A program made the position numbers and the translations under genes. The notes below the pieces were generated by a model, which did no database searches, was not told where the DNA came from, and was given only the letters and a program-made list of their open reading frames with translations. This document shows positions 51,637-62,077 of a stretch of 64,000 nt of DNA, piece by piece. Every line of letters begins with the position of its first letter. The first letter of the stretch is position 1. Source of the stretch: an uncultured Lachnospiraceae bacterium (GTDB taxonomy: Bacteria; Bacillota; Clostridia; Lachnospirales; Lachnospiraceae); NCBI GenBank assembly GCA_900550475.1, contig URSA01000014.1, positions 1 through 64,000 on the forward strand, in the 5' to 3' direction.

Positions 51637-53079
51637 ATGTACTGCCCAAAATGTGGAAAACAAAATGCTGATGACGCGCGGTTCTGCACGGGATGCGGCG
51701 CGGTGCTGAACGAGGCACAGCCCGTGCAACCTCAGCCTATGGTGCAAACTGCGCCGGTGAAGAAAAAGAAAACCGGCTTCAAGGTATTTTTGGCGATCCT
51801 TGTGGTGCTTTTGCTGGTGGGAGTGGGCGTTGTGTCCTTTATGTTTATCAGCAAGGCGTCCCATGACAGAAAAGTGAAGGATCAGCTGGCACTGGCGGAG
51901 CAGTATCTGGACGAGCTGCAATACGAGGAAGCCATTGCCGCATACATGGCGGTGCTGGATCTGGAGCCTGCCAGCGAGGACGCAGCGGACGGCTTGACGG
52001 ATACCTACATAAAGTGGGCGGAGAGCTGCGCGGCAGACGGCGATTATGACAAGGCACTGGAAATTTTGCAGAATGCCGACGACAGGGCATCCTCTAAAAA
52101 GATCAAGAAGCAGGTTTCGGAGATCGAGGCACAGCAGGAAGCGTATCAGGAGCAGCTCCGCATCGAGCAGGAACAGCGCGAGGAGGAAGAGCGGCAGCAC
52201 CTTGCGGAGGAAGCACGGGAAAAGGCAGGCGAGACCCTGCAAAATTATCTGGACGCTACCCTGATTCCCACATACGGATTGTTGGATTGTAATGCGATCT
52301 ATATGGCAGATTACGAAAGATATAAAGATTCTGAGTGGGATGCATATTCCAAGGGGCTAGGGGAAACAAAGACCATATTAATGTACGATATCCGGGACTA
52401 TGACGGGGACGGACAGGCGGAGATGCTGGTTGCCGTCGGAAAGCCCGCTGAGTACGATTTCTGGGGGCCGGAAAGCTATGTAGAAATGTGGTTTCAGATG
52501 TATGAGGTGGAGGAATATACTGTTTATATGTCTGCAGAGCAGGATTCTGAAACTGTCATGTCAGGAGGTCCGGATGCCATGGATCTCAATGTCTATCTGA
52601 TGTATGACGGTACCTACAGCCACATCGCACTGGACAATCAGCAGTATTCCGCGCTGAGCGATGCCACCGGTATTGGATATTCTATTTATCTATGGAAATA
52701 TGACGGTAACAGTTTCGTTGAGGAAATCAATTGTTGGACAGTCGGATATGGGTTGTCGGCCGGGGAAGAAGAATTGAAAAAATTTACAGATCAATTTGAG
52801 AGCCACGGTTTTTATGCCAGTGCGGAAAAAACCAGAGTCACTGACGGGTGGTGGATAGTGCCTGCTTATGATGCAGAGGGCGACCATTTGGAACGCCTGT
52901 TCAGGGTATGTGCAAGAAATCCTTATTATTATGACTCAGATCTGCATGCAAGTTCCGGGAACTGGAAACTTTGGTGGGAAGACGGAGATCTGGCCGGGCT
53001 TGGCTATGTCTATTACGGATTCGACAATAAAGATGGCGGAATGGCGGAACAGGTGGATGCACAGTATGGTCCCCGGTAG
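51637..53079 (+). CDS. Zinc-ribbon/TPR-like membrane protein, paralog 2
   Basis: 480 residues with the same plan as its neighbour: ribbon YCPKCGKQNADDARFCTGCG, shorter Pro-Gln linker (about 15 residues against 45), identical membrane segment and TPR-like part, and a C-terminal domain with the same DIRDYDGDGQAEMLVAVGK loop but many changes elsewhere. DNA from the linker end to about 280 bases on is almost unchanged between the copies, including silent positions, while the last third differs, which indicates recent duplication or conversion of the 5' part. AAGGAG precedes ATG 51637. Confidence 0.75.
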   Translation: MYCPKCGKQNADDARFCTGCGAVLNEAQPVQPQPMVQTAPVKKKKTGFKVFLAILVVLLLVGVGVVSFMFISKASHDRKVKDQLALAEQYLDELQYEEAIAAYMAVLDLEPASEDAADGLTDTYIKWAESCAADGDYDKALEILQNADDRASSKKIKKQVSEIEAQQEAYQEQLRIEQEQREEEERQHLAEEAREKAGETLQNYLDATLIPTYGLLDCNAIYMADYERYKDSEWDAYSKGLGETKTILMYDIRDYDGDGQAEMLVAVGKPAEYDFWGPESYVEMWFQMYEVEEYTVYMSAEQDSETVMSGGPDAMDLNVYLMYDGTYSHIALDNQQYSALSDATGIGYSIYLWKYDGNSFVEEINCWTVGYGLSAGEEELKKFTDQFESHGFYASAEKTRVTDGWWIVPAYDAEGDHLERLFRVCARNPYYYDSDLHASSGNWKLWWEDGDLAGLGYVYYGFDNKDGGMAEQVDAQYGPR

Positions 53080-53116
53080 TCAGAAATGACAGCGGAAACA
53101 AAGCAGTGACGGTGAT

Positions 53117-54877
53117 ATGAACAACAAAGAATATTCCACGGGGGAGCTGATCAAACGATTTGCTCCCTACTATAAAAAGCATAAGGCGGTTATGATAACG
53201 GATCTGGCGTGCGCCTCGCTCACTACGGTATGTGAGCTGGTACTGCCCATGATCATCCGCTACATTACCAATACGGGCATGCGCGATCTGGCGTCCCTGT
53301 CGGTCGGTGTGATCGGGAAATTGTCCCTTTTGTATCTGGTGCTGCGCATTGTGGACTGTCTGGCAAACTATTACATGGCGGATATGGGACATGTGATGGG
53401 AGCACGGATTGAGACGGATATGCGCAGGGACGCGTACAGCCATTTGCAGATGCTTTCCAACACCTACTACAACAATACGAAGGTGGGACAGATCATGGGG
53501 CGTATCACCAATGATCTGTTTGACGTAACGGAATTTGCCCACCATTGCCCCGAAGAGTTCTTCATTGCCGGGATCAAGGCGCTTGTCTCCTTTATCATTC
53601 TGGGAATGGTGAACCTCCCGCTTACGGTGATGATTTTTGTGATCGTGCCTGTTATGGCATATGTCTGCATCAAGCTGAACCGCAGGAGCAGAAGGGCGTT
53701 TGCAAAGCAGCGTATGCAGATCGGAGAACTGAACGCCGCCATAGAGGACAGTCTGCTTGGACAGAAGGTGGTAAAGGCGTTTACCAATGAGGCGGTGGAG
53801 GTTGAGAAGTTTGAGAAGGGAAACCGGAAATTCTTCGATATCAAAAAAGAGACTTACCGTTATATGGCAACATTCCAGACCGCAACCAGAGCGTTTGACG
53901 GTCTGATGTATCTGACAGTGATTCTCGGCGGCGGTATCTTCCTGATCAGGGGGCTGATTACCCCGGGAGATCTGGTTGCCTACATTATGTATGTCTCCAC
54001 TCTGATCGCAACCATAAGAAGAATCATTGAGTTTGCGGAGCAGTTCCAGAGAGGACTGACCGGAATCGAACGCTTTTTACAGATCATGGATGCGGATATT
54101 GAGATTTTCGACGACGCGGATGCGGTGGAAATGCCGAAACCGAAGGGCGAAATCACTTTTGAAAATGTATCCTTTGAGTATCCGGACGATCACAATATCG
54201 TCTTTACGGGGCTGAATCTGCATGTGAATGCAGGGGAGAAGCTCGCCATTGTAGGACCTTCCGGCGGCGGAAAGACGACGCTCTGTAATCTGATTCCAAG
54301 ATTTTACGATGTGACGGCGGGAAAAATTCTGATAGACGGAACGGATATCAGGCATTTTACCTTGAAGAGTCTGCGCGGCAACATCGGGATTGTGCAGCAG
54401 GATGTGTACCTGTTTTCGGGAACTGTGCTGGAAAATATCCTGTACGGCTGCCCGCAGGCAACAAGGGAAGCGGCGATGGAAGCCGCCAGACAGGCAGGTG
54501 CCCATGAGTTTATCATGGAGCTGAAGGATGGGTACGATACCTATGTGGGAGAGCGGGGCGTGAAGCTTTCGGGAGGACAGAAGCAGCGGATCAGCATTGC
54601 CCGTGTGTTCCTGAAAAATCCGTCCATTATGATTCTGGATGAGGCGACATCCGCACTTGACAATGAGAGTGAGTTTGCCGTGGCAAATTCCCTGAACAGG
54701 CTGTCCGAGGGACGCACGACCATCACCATTGCCCATAGGCTTTCCAGCATCAAGAACTCTGATCGGATTCTGGTGCTTACGGACGAGGGCATTGTGGAGG
54801 AGGGAAACCATGCCTCCCTGATGGAACAAGAAGGGATGTATTACGATTTCTATACCATGGCAGACAGGCTGAAATAG
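53117..54877 (+). CDS. ABC transporter, membrane plus ATPase
   Basis: 586 residues, a homodimer-type half transporter. Six membrane segments (about 1-325), then Walker A GPSGGGKTTLCN, signature LSGGQKQRISIARVFLKNP and Walker B IMILDEATSALDN with the catalytic Glu. Family of lipid A/multidrug exporters (MsbA-like); cargo unknown. The ribosome site is weak. It lies 37 bases after the zinc-ribbon paralog and may be co-transcribed. Confidence 0.92.
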   Translation: MNNKEYSTGELIKRFAPYYKKHKAVMITDLACASLTTVCELVLPMIIRYITNTGMRDLASLSVGVIGKLSLLYLVLRIVDCLANYYMADMGHVMGARIETDMRRDAYSHLQMLSNTYYNNTKVGQIMGRITNDLFDVTEFAHHCPEEFFIAGIKALVSFIILGMVNLPLTVMIFVIVPVMAYVCIKLNRRSRRAFAKQRMQIGELNAAIEDSLLGQKVVKAFTNEAVEVEKFEKGNRKFFDIKKETYRYMATFQTATRAFDGLMYLTVILGGGIFLIRGLITPGDLVAYIMYVSTLIATIRRIIEFAEQFQRGLTGIERFLQIMDADIEIFDDADAVEMPKPKGEITFENVSFEYPDDHNIVFTGLNLHVNAGEKLAIVGPSGGGKTTLCNLIPRFYDVTAGKILIDGTDIRHFTLKSLRGNIGIVQQDVYLFSGTVLENILYGCPQATREAAMEAARQAGAHEFIMELKDGYDTYVGERGVKLSGGQKQRISIARVFLKNPSIMILDEATSALDNESEFAVANSLNRLSEGRTTITIAHRLSSIKNSDRILVLTDEGIVEEGNHASLMEQEGMYYDFYTMADRLK

Positions 54878-54903
54878 AATTTAAGAGGAAAGCAAAGGCA
54901 AAA

Positions 54904-56619
54904 ATGAGGCACGAAACAAAGCAGAACGTGAATCGAGTTTTACCCTTTTTATTGGGGATATTGGCAGTTACCGCAGGGTATCTGCCGTATCTTGTTTTGA
55001 GGGAAAATTGTGTGATACCGGTGAGCGATCAGCTGGACGGAGAGATTGTGACATACTATCTTGGGGCAAAGCATCTCTTTGACGGACGGAGCGTGTTCCC
55101 GGAGGTTATGTGTGGCGTGTCCCGCAATGCACTGATTCCGCCGTCTTTCCTGACGGTACTGTTTTACGCCGTACTGCCGCCCTTTCCGGCATTTCTGCTC
55201 AATCAGTACTGTGTGCTCCTTGCCGCGTTTACAGGCATGTATCTTTTGCAAAAGGAATTGGGAATTGACGTAAAAATTGCGTTTTGCGTGGCGGTCTTTT
55301 TTGCCTATCTTCCCTTTTACTCCGTGTACGGTCTGAGCGTTGCCGGACTTCCGCTTTTGGTTTATGCGGTAATCAGGCTGTGCAGGGGTGGGAAAAAGCT
55401 TCCGTGTTATGCGCTGATTGCGCTGTATTGCTTTTCCTCCTCTTTAGTTCTGATCGGGTATGCGGTGCTGGGGGCGCTTGTACTTGCGGCGGTTTTTGCC
55501 ATTGCAAAAAGAAAATACCGCAAGGAGCTGCTGACTGCTTTTTTTCTTTCTCTGGCATGCTATGTATTGCAAAATATGTCCTTGCTGTTGCAGGTGTTTG
55601 CCGGAAACGGCGAGCCCAGCCACAAGGAGGAAATTGTATTGCAGGGTGTCCGGTTTCTGGACGGCTTGAAGGGGATTCTCTGGGAAGGAAATGCCTATGC
55701 GCCGACCTGTCAGAAGTACCTTGTGATACCCATTGCGGCGGTACTTTTCTTCGGCGGTATTTTTTATAAAAGGTGCGGCACACAGAGCCGGAACCTGCTT
55801 AAATTGACCGGACTGCTGACAGGGCTGATCCTGTTGATCGGACTTTTCTATGCGGCGGCAAACTGCAATGCGGTGGTACAGATCCGCAATCAGATCGGAG
55901 GGCTTGTGAAGTATTTTCAGGCTGACCGTATTTACTGGTTTTATCCGCTGCTGTGGTATTTGGCACTCGGGTGCGCCCTGCAGATTATTTATGCGGAATT
56001 ACCCCGGGTATGTGCATGGTGTGCAGGCATTGCGGTGCTTGGGTATGTGGGGATTGCGGTGCTGCTCGGCAGCAATTTTAAGTTGAATGTGCATCAGATG
56101 TTCAAACCAGAAACGCTTAAGATGGTTAGCTGGGAACAATATTTTGATGAAGCGTTGTACGCTGAAATCATGGAGTATATTGAGGAGGAGACCGGCATGA
56201 CCCAAAGTGAATACCGGGTGGCAAGCCTGGGAATTCAGCCGGCGGTTGCGGTAATGAACGGGTTTTATACCATTGATATGTATTCCAATAATTACAGTCT
56301 TGCTTACAAGCATGCATTCCGAAGGATTATCGAGAGGGAACTCAACAGGAGCGCTCTCAACATTTTATATTTTGACGACTGGGGAAACCGCTGCTATCTC
56401 TGCTCCGCAGAGTACGGATTTGCCTCCTATTTCGGCAAGCAGTACGGGATTGTGTATCACAGTCTGGAGCTGAATACCGAAGCGATGGCGGAGATGAATT
56501 GCAAGTATATTCTGTCGGCGGGAGAGATTCAGACGGCGGAAGAGATGAATTTGTGTCTGGAACGGATTTTTGAGGAAGAGGACAGCTATTACAGGGTCTA
56601 CTTGTATCGGATAGAGTAG
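54904..56619 (+). CDS. Polytopic membrane protein (DUF6044-like)
   Basis: 571 residues with about eleven hydrophobic segments. The first outer loop has PVSDQLDGEIVTYYLGAKHL followed by FDGRSVFPEVMCGVSRN; an acidic DxxD/E-type motif in this position is common in membrane glycosyltransferases and their relatives. I recall this pattern from DUF6044 proteins, whose function is not known. AGAGGAAAGC precedes ATG 54904. It follows the ABC gene after 26 bases and precedes dnaE. Confidence 0.6.
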   Translation: MRHETKQNVNRVLPFLLGILAVTAGYLPYLVLRENCVIPVSDQLDGEIVTYYLGAKHLFDGRSVFPEVMCGVSRNALIPPSFLTVLFYAVLPPFPAFLLNQYCVLLAAFTGMYLLQKELGIDVKIAFCVAVFFAYLPFYSVYGLSVAGLPLLVYAVIRLCRGGKKLPCYALIALYCFSSSLVLIGYAVLGALVLAAVFAIAKRKYRKELLTAFFLSLACYVLQNMSLLLQVFAGNGEPSHKEEIVLQGVRFLDGLKGILWEGNAYAPTCQKYLVIPIAAVLFFGGIFYKRCGTQSRNLLKLTGLLTGLILLIGLFYAAANCNAVVQIRNQIGGLVKYFQADRIYWFYPLLWYLALGCALQIIYAELPRVCAWCAGIAVLGYVGIAVLLGSNFKLNVHQMFKPETLKMVSWEQYFDEALYAEIMEYIEEETGMTQSEYRVASLGIQPAVAVMNGFYTIDMYSNNYSLAYKHAFRRIIERELNRSALNILYFDDWGNRCYLCSAEYGFASYFGKQYGIVYHSLELNTEAMAEMNCKYILSAGEIQTAEEMNLCLERIFEEEDSYYRVYLYRIE

Positions 56620-56641
56620 GACGGAAAGGATAGGAAGCGTC

Positions 56642-59600
56642 ATGGCATTTACGCACCTGCATGTCCACACGGAATATTCCCTGCTGGACGGCTCCAACAA
56701 AATAAAAGAATATGTGAAGCGTGTGAAAGAGCTGGGAATGGACAGTGCCGCCATCACGGATCACGGCGTTATGTACGGTGTGATCGACTTTTACCGGGCA
56801 GCGCGGGAAGCAGGGATCAAGCCGATTCTGGGCTGCGAGGTCTATGTGGCACCCAATTCAAGGTTTGACAAGGAGCTGACAGGCGGGGAGGACAGGTACT
56901 ATCATTTGGTGCTTCTTGCCGAGAACAACACCGGTTATGCCAATCTGATGAAGATCGTGAGCCGGGGCTTTACCGAGGGCTATTACTACAAACCGCGGGT
57001 GGATATGGAGGTTCTGAACCGGTACCATGAGGGGATCATTGCCCTGTCCGCATGTCTTGCCGGGGAAGTGCAGCGCTATATCGTGAAGGGACTTGTGGAT
57101 GAAGCGCGCAAGGCGGCAAAAAAGTACGAGGCATGCTTCGGAAAGGGAAACTACTTTTTGGAGATGCAGGATCACGGCATTCCCGAGCAGCGCACGGTGA
57201 ATACGGAGCTGATGAAAATGAGCCGCGAGCTGGATATTCCGCTGGTGGTTACGAATGATGTGCATTACACCTACAAGGAGGATGTGGATTCCCATGATAT
57301 CCTGCTCTGCCTGCAGACGGGAAAGAAGCTAGCGGACGAGGACAGAATGCGCTATGTGGGCGGACAGTATTACGTCAAGAGCGAGGAGGAGATGAAGGGG
57401 CTGTTCCCCTATGCGTGGGAGGCGGTGGAAAACACCCAGAGGATTGCAGACCGCTGCAATGTGGAAATTGAATTTGGCGTGACAAAGCTGCCGAAATATG
57501 ATGTGCCGGAGGGGTACGATTCCTGGAGTTACCTGAACAAGCTCTGTACGGACGGGCTGAAGGAGCGGTACGAGGATGAAAATAAGCCTGCGGGAAATAC
57601 CGGGCAGACGCTGCGGGAGAGGCTGGATTATGAGCTGGGCGTCATCCGCACCATGGGCTATGTGGATTATTTCCTGATCGTGTGGGATTTCATCAACTAC
57701 GCGAAGGAAAACGGCATTCCGGTGGGGCCGGGAAGAGGATCGGCGGCGGGCAGCATCGTGGCTTACTGCCTGAAGATCACCAATATTGACCCGATCCGCT
57801 ACAACCTGCTGTTTGAGCGTTTCCTAAACCCGGAACGTGTGTCCATGCCCGATATTGACGTGGATTTCTGCTTTGAGAGAAGGCAGGAAGTGATCGATTA
57901 TGTGGGGCGCAAGTACGGTGCCGACAAGGTGGTGCAGATCGTGACGTTCGGTACCATGGCGGCGAAGGGCGTGATCCGGGATGTGGGGCGCGTGATGGAT
58001 CTGCCATATGCGTTTGTGGACTCCATTGCAAAGATGATTCCCAACGAGCTCAATATCACCATTGACCGGGCACTGGAGATGAACCCTGAGTTCCGCAACC
58101 TTTACAATAGTGACGAGCAGGTAAAGCATCTGATCGACATGTGCAGGCGGCTGGAAGGTCTGCCCAGACATACCTCCATGCATGCGGCGGGCGTGGTGAT
58201 CTGCCAGAAATCGGCGGACGAGTTTGTGCCCCTGTCCCGGGGATCGGACGGTTCCATCACCACGCAGTTTACCATGACGACGCTGGAAGAGCTTGGACTT
58301 TTGAAGATGGACTTTCTGGGACTGCGCACCCTGACGGTGATCAAGGATGCCGTTGACATGATCGAGAAGGATACCGGGGTTCATATTGATGTGGATCACA
58401 TCGACTATGACGACAAGAAGGTGCTCGACTCTATCGGCACGGGCAGGACGGACGGCGTGTTCCAGTTGGAGAGCGCGGGGATGAAGAGCTTTATGAAGGA
58501 GCTGCGCCCCCAGAATCTGGAGGACGTGATCGCGGGAATTTCCCTGTACCGTCCGGGCCCCATGGATTTCATACCCAAATATATCAAGGGCAAGAACAAC
58601 AGCGCGGATATCACATATGCGTGCCCGGAACTGGAGCATATTCTGGCACCCACCTACGGCTGTATCGTGTATCAGGAGCAGGTTATGCAGATCGTGCGGG
58701 ATCTGGGCGGCTACACGCTGGGCCGAAGCGATCTTGTGCGCCGTGCCATGAGCAAGAAGAAACAGTATGTGATGGAGAAGGAGCGCGCCAACTTTATCTA
58801 CGGCAACGCGGAGGAGGGCGTTCCGGGATGTATTTCCCGGGGAATCAGTGAGGATGTGGCAGGGCAGATCTACGATACCATGATGGATTTTGCCAAGTAT
58901 GCGTTCAACAAATCCCATGCTGCCTGCTATGCCGTGGTTTCTTACCAGACTGCATATTTGAAATATTACTACCCGGTGGAATTTATGGCGGCGCTGCTGA
59001 CCTCCGTAATTGACAATCCCAAGAAGGTTGCGGAGTACATTCTGGTGTGCCGCAATATGGGCATTTCCATTCTGCCGCCCGACATCAATGAAGGAGAGAG
59101 CGGATTTTCCGTTTCCGGCGGAAGCATCCGTTATGCCCTGACCGCCATCAAGGGCGTGGGCTGGCCGGTGATCGAGGCGGTGGTAAATGAGCGCAGGGAG
59201 AGAGGCACGTTTACCAATCTGAAGGATTTTATCACCCGGATCGCGGACAAGGATGTGAACAGGCGGGCGATAGAGAACTTTATCAAGGCGGGGGCGCTGG
59301 ACAGTCTGGGCGGAACCAGAAAGCAGTTCATGAGTGTGTATGTGCAGATCATGGATCATGTGCAGCGCGACAAAAAGAACAATATGGCGGGGCAGATGTC
59401 CCTGTTTGACATAGTGGGGGAGGAGGAGAAGGACAGCTTTGACGTGAAGCTTCCCAATGTGGGAGAGTATTCCAAGGAAATGATGCTGGGATTTGAAAAG
59501 GAAGTGCTGGGCGTGTATGTCAGCGGTCATCCCCTGCAGGAATACGAGACCACGTGGCGTAAGAGAATCAGCGCCACCACGGCGGATTTTGCGCTGGATG

Positions 59601-60121
59601 AGGAGACCAACACCGTGCGTATCAAGGACGGCGAGAACGTGGTTGTGGGAGGCATGATTGCGGAGAAAACCATCAAGTATACCAAGAATGACAAGGTGAT
59701 GGCGTTTCTGACCATTGAGGATCTGGTGGGAACGGTGGAAGTGGTGGTATTCCCGAGGGATTATGAGAAGAATGCGGTGCTGCTTACGGAGGACGCGAAG
59801 GTGTTCGTGAGAGGCAGGGCTTCCGTGGAGGAGGACAAGGACGGCAAGATCATCTGCGAGAAGATCATGGCATTTGACAAACCCACGAAGAAGCTCTGGA
59901 TCCAGTTCCCGACCATGGAGGCATACAAGGAGTCGGAGCAGAAGCTGTTCGACGCCATCGCGCAGTCGGAGGGGGATGACAGTGTTGCCATCTACATCCA
60001 GAATCCCAAGGCGATGCGGGAGCTCTCCCGCAACCATAACGTCAAGGCGGACGAAGCCCTGATCCATGCGTTGCAGGAGCTTTTCGGGGAGCAGAATGTG
60101 CGCGCGGTACAGCAAGCGTAA
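56642..60121 (+). CDS. dnaE: DNA polymerase III subunit alpha
   Basis: 1159 residues, full length. N-terminal PHP domain FTHLHVHTEYSLLDG; GPGRGSAAGSIVAYCL and MPDIDVDFCFERR (Asp404, Asp406) form the catalytic palm; FNKSHAACYAVVSYQTAYLK, the tandem helix-hairpin-helix and an OB fold (GGMIAEKTIKYTKNDKVMAF, about 1005-1024) follow. In Firmicutes DnaE works beside PolC, extending primers at the fork. AAAGGATAGGAAGCGTC precedes the ATG. Confidence 0.96.
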   Translation: MAFTHLHVHTEYSLLDGSNKIKEYVKRVKELGMDSAAITDHGVMYGVIDFYRAAREAGIKPILGCEVYVAPNSRFDKELTGGEDRYYHLVLLAENNTGYANLMKIVSRGFTEGYYYKPRVDMEVLNRYHEGIIALSACLAGEVQRYIVKGLVDEARKAAKKYEACFGKGNYFLEMQDHGIPEQRTVNTELMKMSRELDIPLVVTNDVHYTYKEDVDSHDILLCLQTGKKLADEDRMRYVGGQYYVKSEEEMKGLFPYAWEAVENTQRIADRCNVEIEFGVTKLPKYDVPEGYDSWSYLNKLCTDGLKERYEDENKPAGNTGQTLRERLDYELGVIRTMGYVDYFLIVWDFINYAKENGIPVGPGRGSAAGSIVAYCLKITNIDPIRYNLLFERFLNPERVSMPDIDVDFCFERRQEVIDYVGRKYGADKVVQIVTFGTMAAKGVIRDVGRVMDLPYAFVDSIAKMIPNELNITIDRALEMNPEFRNLYNSDEQVKHLIDMCRRLEGLPRHTSMHAAGVVICQKSADEFVPLSRGSDGSITTQFTMTTLEELGLLKMDFLGLRTLTVIKDAVDMIEKDTGVHIDVDHIDYDDKKVLDSIGTGRTDGVFQLESAGMKSFMKELRPQNLEDVIAGISLYRPGPMDFIPKYIKGKNNSADITYACPELEHILAPTYGCIVYQEQVMQIVRDLGGYTLGRSDLVRRAMSKKKQYVMEKERANFIYGNAEEGVPGCISRGISEDVAGQIYDTMMDFAKYAFNKSHAACYAVVSYQTAYLKYYYPVEFMAALLTSVIDNPKKVAEYILVCRNMGISILPPDINEGESGFSVSGGSIRYALTAIKGVGWPVIEAVVNERRERGTFTNLKDFITRIADKDVNRRAIENFIKAGALDSLGGTRKQFMSVYVQIMDHVQRDKKNNMAGQMSLFDIVGEEEKDSFDVKLPNVGEYSKEMMLGFEKEVLGVYVSGHPLQEYETTWRKRISATTADFALDEETNTVRIKDGENVVVGGMIAEKTIKYTKNDKVMAFLTIEDLVGTVEVVVFPRDYEKNAVLLTEDAKVFVRGRASVEEDKDGKIICEKIMAFDKPTKKLWIQFPTMEAYKESEQKLFDAIAQSEGDDSVAIYIQNPKAMRELSRNHNVKADEALIHALQELFGEQNVRAVQQA

Positions 60122-60207
60122 AATTTGTGAAAAAAATATCATAAAAATGATTGAAAATGCAGGGAAATAGGATTAAAATAGAATAAATTATTTAGGAGGA
60201 CTGAATC

Positions 60208-61182
60208 ATGGCAGATCATGTAAAGACAGTAGCCGTGTTGACAAGCGGCGGCGACGCCCCCGGTATGAATGCCGCAATCCGCGCAGTTGTGCGTACTGCA
60301 ATTGCCAGAGGATTGAATGTTAAGGGTATAGAGCGAGGCTATATGGGCCTTTTGAATGAAGAGATCATAGATATGGAGGCAAAGGATGTCTCCGATATTA
60401 TCCAGCGAGGCGGTACGATTCTGGGAACAGCCAGATGCCCGGAGTTCAAAAATCCGGAGGTACAGCAGCGCGGTGCGGATATCTGTAAGAAGCACGGAAT
60501 CGACGGTCTGGTGGTAATCGGCGGCGACGGCTCCTACCGCGGCGCACAGGCGCTTGCGAGACTGGGCATCAATGCCATCGGACTTCCGGGAACCATCGAT
60601 CTGGACATTGCATGTACGGATTACACCATTGGTTTCGACACCGCAATCAACACGGCGATGGAAGCCATTGATAAGGTAAGGGATACTTCCTCCTCCCATG
60701 AGCGCTGCAGTATCATCGAGGTTATGGGACGGAATGCCGGATACATCGCGCTGTGGTGCGGTATCGCAAATGGCGCCGAGGATATCCTTCTTCCCGAAAA
60801 ATACGATTATGATGAGCAGGCGATCATTAACAACATCATCGAAAAGCGTAAGATGGGAAAGAAGCACCACATCATCATCAATGCAGAGGGAATCGGTCAT
60901 TCCAATTCCATGGCAAAGAGAATCGAGGCGGCTACGGGCATTGAGACCCGTGCGACGATTCTGGGACATATGCAGCGCGGTGGTTCACCTACCTGCAAGG
61001 ATCGTTACTACGCATCCATCATGGGCGCATATGCCGTAGATCTTCTGATTGCCGGAAAGACCAAGAGAGTGGTCGGCTACAAGCACGGTGAATTTGTGGA
61101 CTTCGATATTGAGGAAGCACTGGCGATGACCAAGGGCATCCCCGAGTATCCCTATGAGATCAGCAGACTGCTGTCTAAATAA
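60208..61182 (+). CDS. pfkA: ATP-dependent 6-phosphofructokinase
   Basis: 324 residues. LTSGGDAPGMNAAIRAVVRT is the ATP-binding loop; GGDGSYRGAQ keeps the Gly that marks ATP use; LPGTIDLDIACTDYTIGFDT carries the catalytic Asp, with Leu where many relatives have Asn; GHMQRGGSPTCKDR binds fructose-6-phosphate. It commits sugar to glycolysis. AGGAGG precedes ATG 60208. Confidence 0.96.
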   Translation: MADHVKTVAVLTSGGDAPGMNAAIRAVVRTAIARGLNVKGIERGYMGLLNEEIIDMEAKDVSDIIQRGGTILGTARCPEFKNPEVQQRGADICKKHGIDGLVVIGGDGSYRGAQALARLGINAIGLPGTIDLDIACTDYTIGFDTAINTAMEAIDKVRDTSSSHERCSIIEVMGRNAGYIALWCGIANGAEDILLPEKYDYDEQAIINNIIEKRKMGKKHHIIINAEGIGHSNSMAKRIEAATGIETRATILGHMQRGGSPTCKDRYYASIMGAYAVDLLIAGKTKRVVGYKHGEFVDFDIEEALAMTKGIPEYPYEISRLLSK

Positions 61183-61194
61183 GCGGAAACATGT

Positions 61195-61224
61195 ACTCCT
61201 CACAGTGAAGCTGTGGGGAGTTTT
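61195..61224 (+). terminator. Intrinsic terminator after pfkA
   Basis: ACTCCTCACAG (61195-61205) and CTGTGGGGAGT (61211-61221) form an 11-bp stem with one T-G pair, loop TGAAG, followed by TTTT. Confidence 0.88.
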
Positions 61225-61255
61225 CGTCTTATATGCAAGGTGAGGAGCACAGACC

Positions 61256-62053
61256 ATGATTACCAGTACCGCAAACGCAAAAATCAAACAGCTTGTGCAG
61301 TGGCAGACCAAGGCAAAGGAGCGCAGACGCGACGGTGTTTTCGTGGCGGAGGGAACCAAAATGTTTTTGGAGGCTCCGGATGCCCTGATCCGTGAAATTT
61401 ATGTGACAGAGGAGCTGATTGCCCGGCTGAAACAGGGAAAAATGGAAAAAGAGCAGCTGTTATCAAATAAACTGGAGCATTCCGGTTACGAGACAGTGAC
61501 GGAAGAGGTCATGAAAAAGGCTGCGGATACGCAGACACCCCAGGGAATTTTGTCGGTACTGGATCAGCCGCGCTACGAGGCGGAGGACATTCTCTCTCCG
61601 GACGGTCTTTACCTGATACTGGAAAACTTGCAGGATCCGGGGAATCTGGGAACCATGTTCCGCACGGGAGAGGGCGCGGGTGTAAGCGGCGTGATCATGA
61701 CGCGGGAGACAGTGGATCTGTTCAACCCCAAGACAATTCGTTCCACCATGGGATCTGTTTTCAGAGTCCCTTTTATATATGTAGAAACTCTTTCGCCCAT
61801 AATGGAAAAAATGCGGGAGAAAGGCATTGTTACCTACGCGGCGCACCTGAAGGGAACGGCTTCCTACGATGCGTTCGACTATCGGAAGGGCACTGCTTTT
61901 CTGATCGGAAACGAGGGAAACGGCCTTACGAAGGAGACAGCCGATGCGGCGGATTTCTATCTCCGCATCCCCATGGAAGGAAAATTGGAATCCTTGAATG
62001 CGGCGGTTTCCGCTGCGATTCTGATGTACGAAGCACATAAACAAAGAAATTAA
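61256..62053 (+). CDS. TrmH/SpoU family RNA 2'-O-methyltransferase
   Basis: 265 residues. An N-terminal L30e-like substrate-binding domain (about 1-105, ANAKIKQLVQWQTKAKERRR) is followed by the SPOUT domain: LILENLQDPGNLGTMFRTGE (motif 1), FRVPFIYVE and AFLIGNEGNGLTKE with SLNAAVSAAILMYE (motifs 2 and 3, the SAM-binding knot). Members methylate ribose in rRNA or tRNA; the exact target is not known. It lies between pfkA and proC. Confidence 0.9.
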   Translation: MITSTANAKIKQLVQWQTKAKERRRDGVFVAEGTKMFLEAPDALIREIYVTEELIARLKQGKMEKEQLLSNKLEHSGYETVTEEVMKKAADTQTPQGILSVLDQPRYEAEDILSPDGLYLILENLQDPGNLGTMFRTGEGAGVSGVIMTRETVDLFNPKTIRSTMGSVFRVPFIYVETLSPIMEKMREKGIVTYAAHLKGTASYDAFDYRKGTAFLIGNEGNGLTKETADAADFYLRIPMEGKLESLNAAVSAAILMYEAHKQRN

Positions 62054-62077
62054 AACAAGATTTAACAGGAGAATGCT

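Noticed and set aside
57824..60142. 772-codon open frame opposite dnaE
   Set aside because: Mirror frame of a high-GC third-position gene; no motif and no ribosome site, while dnaE on the other strand has all catalytic motifs.
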